Shown one piece after another: positions 35,621 through 39,709 of a DNA stretch of 39,709 bases. Position 1 is the stretch's first letter, and each line of letters starts with the position of its first letter. The stretch is from Vicingaceae bacterium (GTDB lineage Bacteria > Bacteroidota > Bacteroidia > Flavobacteriales_E > Vicingaceae), in contig JARGOE010000018.1 in assembly GCA_029210015.1 (NCBI GenBank), positions 1 to 39,709 of the forward strand, read 5' to 3'. The notes below the pieces were generated by a model. The model did not search any database. It was given only the letters and a program-made list of their open reading frames with translations, and was not told where the DNA came from. The position numbers were made by a program, and so were the translations under genes.

Positions 35621-37270
35621 TTATTTTTCAAAATGGTTACTTAGTTCTTCTTTAAAATATTGTAATGCGTTTTTAGCAGGTAGCGGAATTCCTCCACCAT
35701 GTGCGCAAAGAGATCCTTGTTCAAGTGTGCTTAACAGATCATTAAATAATTCTTCACTTATTTTATAATCAGATGTGTTTGCTTTTCTTAACATTTCATG
35801 AGCTCTAGTTGTGCCTAACCTACAAGGAAAACATTTTCCACAGCTTTCATAAGCAGCAAAATCAAATAAATGTTCAAGATAATCAATCATTGGATAATCT
35901 TCAGGCACTGAAACAACTGAAGCATGACCTAGTAAAAATCCATTTGAAGCAAATGATTCAAAATCTATACTTAAGTCATTAATCATAGTTGTAGGTACTA
36001 AACCTCCAAGAGGACCACCAATATGTAATGCTTTTACATGAGATTTAAAACCACCTCCAAAATCATTTATTACTGTAGATAAAGATGTGCCCATTTCTAC
36101 TTCATAGATTCCAGGATTATTAAAAAAGCTATCTAAACAAACTAATTTAGTTCCAGTAGATTTCTCAGTTCCTAAAGCAGCATATGCATCGCCACCATTT
36201 TTAATAATCCAATATACTGCAGCTAATGTTTCAACATTATTTACAATAGTTGGCTTGTTAAATAAGCCTTGTTGAGTAGGGTAGGGAGGACGTGTTCTTA
36301 CTTCAGGTCTTTGTCCTTCAATGGAGTTAATTAAAGCAGTTTCTTCTCCACAAATATAAGCCCCTTGAGCTTTTATAATTTTAAAATCAAAATCAAATCC
36401 AGAACCATTTATGTTTTCTCCTAATAAATTGTTAGCTCTTAACTCATCAATAGCATTTTGCACTATTTCTACTGATTCAGGATATTCTGCTCTTATGTAG
36501 AGGATGCCCCATTTTGCATGTGTGCAATACCCAGCTATCATCATTCCAAATAAAACGGAGTGAGGTTTTTCTTCTAATAAATATCTATCTGAATAAGCTC
36601 CAGGATCACCTTCGTCTGCATTGCAAATAATAAATTTATCTTCACTTTTTTCATTTCTACATGATTCCCATTTAAAGCCCATTGGGAAACCTGCACCACC
36701 TCTTCCTCTAATGTTAGATAGTTTTATTTCTTCTAGAACTTTAGCTGAATCCTGTGTTATAACATTTTTTAATAAAGCATAGTGACTTTCAAAATCATCA
36801 CAAGGAGCAGTTAAAACTTCTTTGTTGCTTTTAACATTGTAATTGTCTGAATTTGAACCATTACCATTGATTACTTCTGCAATTTCAGTAGCTGATTTTG
36901 CTGAGTAATTTTTCCCACCAACATTAAAAGCTCCATTTTCATGACATCTTCCTAAGCAGGTCATGTGACCAATTTCTTCTGGTTTATAATGATTTTCTAA
37001 TTCTTTTTGAACCTCGTTTTGAGTTCCTGCACAAAGACATGCTGAACCATTACAGACGTAGGCTTTTTTACCTTTGTTTTCAGGTTTCATGAAATCATAT
37101 GCTGTAATAGTACCATACGCAGAAGATTTTCCAATTAAAAATTCTTCTGCTAATTGATCTAATTTTTCTTGTGTAGGAGTTCCCTCTGCTGATGCAGCTT
37201 GCCCCATTTTGTCAAAAAGGTTATCTACTATTCCTTTTCTTCCTGATAATTCGCTTAAATTCTTTGACAT
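35621..37270 (-). CDS. NAD-dependent formate dehydrogenase diaphorase subunit (NuoE-like/NuoF fusion)
   Basis: The 549-residue protein passes electrons from the large subunit to NAD+. The N-terminus has a thioredoxin-like [2Fe-2S] domain with C73, C78, C105 and C109 (YVCNGSACLC, CLGRCHENG). The NuoF part follows (about 150-549): FMN loop NIRGRGGAGFPMGFKW, NADH site IICNADEGDPGAYSDR, GAYICGEETALI, and the [4Fe-4S] ligands ESCGKCFPCRLGTTR with the later Cys in GSLCAHGGG. Fds-type enzymes usually carry the two parts as separate gamma and beta subunits; here they are one chain. It is the first gene of the operon. Confidence 0.92.
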   Translation of the reverse strand: MSKNLSELSGRKGIVDNLFDKMGQAASAEGTPTQEKLDQLAEEFLIGKSSAYGTITAYDFMKPENKGKKAYVCNGSACLCAGTQNEVQKELENHYKPEEIGHMTCLGRCHENGAFNVGGKNYSAKSATEIAEVINGNGSNSDNYNVKSNKEVLTAPCDDFESHYALLKNVITQDSAKVLEEIKLSNIRGRGGAGFPMGFKWESCRNEKSEDKFIICNADEGDPGAYSDRYLLEEKPHSVLFGMMIAGYCTHAKWGILYIRAEYPESVEIVQNAIDELRANNLLGENINGSGFDFDFKIIKAQGAYICGEETALINSIEGQRPEVRTRPPYPTQQGLFNKPTIVNNVETLAAVYWIIKNGGDAYAALGTEKSTGTKLVCLDSFFNNPGIYEVEMGTSLSTVINDFGGGFKSHVKALHIGGPLGGLVPTTMINDLSIDFESFASNGFLLGHASVVSVPEDYPMIDYLEHLFDFAAYESCGKCFPCRLGTTRAHEMLRKANTSDYKISEELFNDLLSTLEQGSLCAHGGGIPLPAKNALQYFKEELSNHFEK

Positions 37271-37322
37271 TCAAATAAAGTTTGCCCTAAATTTAATAAA
37301 TATATCGGTAATTAAGATTTTG

Positions 37323-37330
37323 TATATTCG
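37323..37330 (+). promoter_or_regulatory. Possible -7 box for murQ
   Basis: TATATTCG differs by one base from TAnnTTTG and lies 20 bases before the ATG at 37351. No -33 TTG at usual spacing, so tentative. Confidence 0.3.
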
Positions 37331-37350
37331 TATAATTATAAAATTGTTCT

Positions 37351-38157
37351 ATGTCTAACAAAACAACTGAATCAGACTCAAAATATAACCATCTAGAAAA
37401 GATGGGTATAACAGAGCTATTAGTAAATATTAATAACGAAGATAAAACGGTGCCGCAAGCCATTGAAAAAGTTATCCCTAATATTGAAAAATTAGTATCG
37501 GTGATTGTTTCTAAAATGAAACAAGGTGGTCGACTATTTTATATGGGAGCTGGCACAAGTGGAAGATTAGGAGTTGTAGATGCATCTGAATGTCCGCCTA
37601 CTTTTGGTGTGGAACATGGATTAGTTATAGGTTTAATTGCGGGGGGAGATTCTGCAATGTGGAAAGCCGTTGAGTTTGCTGAAGATAGTACAGATCAGGG
37701 CTGGGAAGATTTAGTTCAACATAATATTTCAAGTAACGATGTTGTAGTTGGCATAGCTGCTTCAGGAACAACTCCTTATGTTTTAGGAGCAATAAAAAAA
37801 TGTAATTTAAATGGTGTTGAAACAGGTTGTATAGTTTGTAATTCAAATAGCCCTATAGCTCAAGAAGCAAAATATTCTGTAGAAGTTGTTGTTGGACCTG
37901 AGTTTGTTACTGGGAGTACGCGAATGAAATCAGGAACAGCTCAAAAATTAGTGCTAAATATGATATCTACTTCTACTATGATAAAATTAGGTAAAGTAAA
38001 AGGGAATAAGATGATTGATATGCAGCTGAGTAATGATAAACTAGTTGATAGAGGGACGAAAATGATTATGAAAGAGCTTACTATAGATTACGATAAGGCA
38101 AATGAGTTATTATTGAAATATGGAAGTGTAAGAAAGGCTGTTGATTCTCAGAGTTAA
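37351..38157 (+). CDS. murQ: N-acetylmuramic acid 6-phosphate etherase
   Basis: MurQ cleaves the lactyl ether of MurNAc-6-phosphate to give GlcNAc-6-phosphate and D-lactate, a cytoplasmic step in recycling peptidoglycan sugars. The 268-residue protein has a SIS sugar-phosphate isomerase fold with the hallmark GRLFYMGAGTSGRLGVVDASECPPTFG region (catalytic Glu in ASECPP), GIAASGTTPYV, and TGSTRMKSGTAQK. It is complete, although it lacks the C-terminal extension of some MurQ proteins. No MurNAc kinase or transporter lies beside it. Its TAA is one base from the stop of the convergent gene. Confidence 0.95.
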   Translation: MSNKTTESDSKYNHLEKMGITELLVNINNEDKTVPQAIEKVIPNIEKLVSVIVSKMKQGGRLFYMGAGTSGRLGVVDASECPPTFGVEHGLVIGLIAGGDSAMWKAVEFAEDSTDQGWEDLVQHNISSNDVVVGIAASGTTPYVLGAIKKCNLNGVETGCIVCNSNSPIAQEAKYSVEVVVGPEFVTGSTRMKSGTAQKLVLNMISTSTMIKLGKVKGNKMIDMQLSNDKLVDRGTKMIMKELTIDYDKANELLLKYGSVRKAVDSQS

Positions 38158-38158
38158 T

Positions 38159-38647
38159 TTAAAGATCCTTTAAAGACTTCATTTTATATCCAACAACTAA
38201 TACTAAACAATCTTTAGTAATTGTCGCTTCATTTACTTTAGGAATAGAATAATTTATGTATAACTTTCGTGATCTCTGTGGCTCATATAAGTAAACATTT
38301 TTATCACTTTTTTTATCAAGAGAGTAAAGCAATTTTCGCTTTTTATGCCCCAAAGGTTTACTGAATATTTCAACTTTAACACTGTCACTTGTTATACCAT
38401 CTGTATTAAAAAGAAAACGATATTTTTCTCCCATATAGAGTGGAACTTCAACTTCTTTTAATTGAGTTTTGGTTTTGTAAGTAAAGCGAGTTGTTTTAGA
38501 TGAATCGTATTTGTAGTCAGGTTTTAATTCTTTTTTCAAAACTAATTTTAATGCCATAGCATCACATTGCTCGGCAACCTGAATTGCTCCCATCAATAAA
38601 ATAGGTAGGGTAAATAGAGATATGTATTTAAACTTAAATTTTGTCAC
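38159..38647 (-). CDS. Secreted/periplasmic protein of unknown function, paralogue 2
   Basis: The 162-residue protein begins with a signal peptide (KFKFKYISLFTLPILLMGAI, cut near VAEQ). The mature part parallels the preceding gene: CDAMALKLVLKKELKPDY, YDSS, EVPLYMGEKYRFLFNT, KLLYSL, LYEPQ, KLYINYSIP and a C-terminal CLVLVVGYK. Two Cys, one near each end of the mature chain, are kept in both paralogues and may form a disulphide. The frame is open from TTG 38680, but GTG at 38647 overlaps the upstream TAG stop (TAGTG) and begins a normal signal peptide. I do not recognise a named domain. Confidence 0.7.
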   Translation of the reverse strand: MTKFKFKYISLFTLPILLMGAIQVAEQCDAMALKLVLKKELKPDYKYDSSKTTRFTYKTKTQLKEVEVPLYMGEKYRFLFNTDGITSDSVKVEIFSKPLGHKKRKLLYSLDKKSDKNVYLYEPQRSRKLYINYSIPKVNEATITKDCLVLVVGYKMKSLKDL

Positions 38648-39111
38648 TATAGTTTGTACCCAATCATAAATGCTGCGCAAAAATCAGAAGGATTTTCTAA
38701 TGAAGGGGGAACTATATATGTGATGTAAAGTTTCTCTGCTTTTTTAGGCTCAAAAACATAAAGATCTTTTCCTTCTTCCCTATATTCCTTTAGAGAGTAT
38801 AAAAACTTACCAGATTTGGCTCCATCTTTTTTGTTAGAAATATAAATTTGAAAGTTTTTGTCAGCACCTTTAGTATTGAATACAAAACGGTATTTTTCAC
38901 CATCAAATAAAGGTACTTCAATTTTTTTTCCTTGAAATTGACCAGTAGCTTTAAAAGGTGTTATGCTAGAAGAGTCATATCTGTAATCAGGTTTTAACTC
39001 TTGTTTTAATTCAGATTTAATAGCAGCAGAATCACAGAAACTACTAGTTTGAAATGCTGAAGAAATAATAACAACACTACCAAGTAAAAAATATTTTATA
39101 GAGTTTTTCAT
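38647..39111 (-). CDS. Secreted/periplasmic protein of unknown function, paralogue 1
   Basis: The 154-residue protein has a signal peptide (MKNSIKYFLLGSVVIISSAFQ) and a mature part that starts SSFCDSAAIKSELKQELKPDY and continues with YDSS, IEVPLFDGEKYRFVFNTKG, KFLYSLKEY, YVFEPKKAEKLYITYIVPP and CAAFMIGYKL. It looks like one beta-rich domain of about 130 residues. It is a tandem copy of the next gene at roughly the same length. It lies 19 bases after the partial gene upstream on the same strand, and translation of the next gene is coupled to it. Function unknown; envelope location is inferred from the signal peptide. Confidence 0.72.
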   Translation of the reverse strand: MKNSIKYFLLGSVVIISSAFQTSSFCDSAAIKSELKQELKPDYRYDSSSITPFKATGQFQGKKIEVPLFDGEKYRFVFNTKGADKNFQIYISNKKDGAKSGKFLYSLKEYREEGKDLYVFEPKKAEKLYITYIVPPSLENPSDFCAAFMIGYKL

Positions 39112-39130
39112 AATAGTAATTCAAGGTTTA

Positions 39131-39709
39131 TTATTCTCCAATTATTTTAGTTCTTAAAGCAGTAATATCGACTGCCATAGCAGCAAATTGTTCGTCAGAT
39201 AAGACGAATTCTTCTTCACTATCCTCATTAAATCCAGCAAAATGTTTGTTAATACCTTCTAAATCAGCTATCAAGTCAGCATAATCACCATCTTCATCAG
39301 TTTGCTTAATGGCTTTAATTACACCATCAATAATAATAGCTTGTTCTGATAGTCTGCTTATTAACTTTTCGTTTCTTTCATTTTCATTCACTTTAGTTCC
39401 TAAATACATAGTTTCTACCCATGCTCCAGCAAAAATGATGTATCCTGTTGATCCCATACCATTTTCTTCTAAATAGTCATCCATCTGCATTTGTAAATCA
39501 GCCATGATATAAATTAAAGAATCTTCATTACCAACGTTAGACTCTAATCTTTCACTTAAACCAAGTGAATTAAACACGTCAGTCATCCACATTTTTTCAG
39601 ATAACTTTCTAAGAGTATTTAAGTAATTAATAGATTCTTGCGTCTGATTATTCATAATGCAATATGCCATGTCAGCAGAATAAACACCAAAATTTAATTT
39701 TTGAGTTTT
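39131..39709 (-). CDS. Putative periplasmic protein of unknown function, 5' end cut by the window
   Basis: The frame stays open to the last base, so the N-terminus is missing; translation runs through KTQKLNFGVYSADMAYC, then helical sequence (SINYLNTLRKLSEKMW, SLIYIMADLQMQMDDYL, GSTGYIIFAGAWVETMYLG) and an acidic end. The LNFGVYSADMAY pattern recalls a family of helical putative lipoproteins of Bacteroidota without known function; that is recognition by pattern only. The internal ATG at 39670 is not the start, because conserved-looking sequence precedes it. It is first in a probable three-gene operon with the tandem secreted pair. Confidence 0.65.
   Translation of the reverse strand, partial: KTQKLNFGVYSADMAYCIMNNQTQESINYLNTLRKLSEKMWMTDVFNSLGLSERLESNVGNEDSLIYIMADLQMQMDDYLEENGMGSTGYIIFAGAWVETMYLGTKVNENERNEKLISRLSEQAIIIDGVIKAIKQTDEDGDYADLIADLEGINKHFAGFNEDSEEEFVLSDEQFAAMAVDITALRTKIIGE

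Noticed and set aside
35617-35631. TTG start at 35631 giving a formate dehydrogenase large subunit overlap with the upstream gene
   Set aside because: ATG 35616 gives the usual MTKIAYIND start and a four-base gap; the five extra residues look like readthrough of the upstream 3' end.

Overview
The window is AT-rich bacterial chromosome from a member of the Bacteroidota, most likely a marine Flavobacteriales-type bacterium. The grounds are: two forms of type IX secretion C-terminal sorting domain (type A at 53-1999 and 5025-9014, type B/gliding-associated at 26700-30956); ribosomal protein THX; repeated promoter boxes of the Bacteroidota form TAnnTTTG; little sign of Shine-Dalgarno sites; and typical families such as DUF1573 lipoprotein, DUF4293, a fused E1 dehydrogenase and a methylmalonyl-CoA mutase operon linked to a FtsB/DivIC gene. 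No genus is claimed. I saw no insertion sequence, prophage, CRISPR array or rRNA; this looks like core chromosome.

Layout. 53-1999: secreted M1 aminopeptidase. 2010-4440: DUF1573 lipoprotein, yajC, YbbR-like, coaE, ended by a hairpin shared with the convergent THX gene (4446-4658). 5025-9014: very large secreted mosaic adhesin-like protein. 9221-11641: fused alpha/beta 2-oxoacid dehydrogenase E1. 11742-17318: a tightly overlapping envelope operon (LptF/LptG-type permease, two GT4 glycosyltransferases, dapD, GT9 glycosyltransferase). 17369-17443: tRNA-His on the minus strand. 17535-22622, all minus: FtsB/DivIC-like, mutA, two small tandem paralogues, mutB, DUF1801. 22725-23198: DUF4293 membrane protein, abutting the convergent M3 peptidase/phosphodiesterase pair (23199-25774, minus). 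25902-26651: outer-membrane barrel. 26700-30956 (minus): 1418-residue secreted protein with exact 154-residue internal repeats. 31083-32174: fatty acid desaturase. 32246-37270: NAD-linked formate dehydrogenase in two subunits plus a MOSC protein. 37351-38157: murQ. 38159-39709: three periplasmic/secreted proteins of unknown function, the first cut by the window edge.

How the genes work together. Much of the window serves the envelope: secretion (yajC), lipopolysaccharide export and glycosylation (11742-17318), peptidoglycan precursor supply and recycling (dapD, murQ), division (FtsB-like) and large T9SS surface proteins. The metabolic genes handle branched-chain/propionate-type carbon (E1, mutAB) and formate.

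The least explained pieces are the paired DUF genes inside the mut operon, whose upstream junctions are the identical nine bases AATGCTTAA, and the tandem secreted pair at 38159-39111. Promoter boxes also move several starts: in the LptF/G, DUF4293 and phosphodiesterase genes the longest open frame begins inside or too close to the -7 box, so a later start is preferred.
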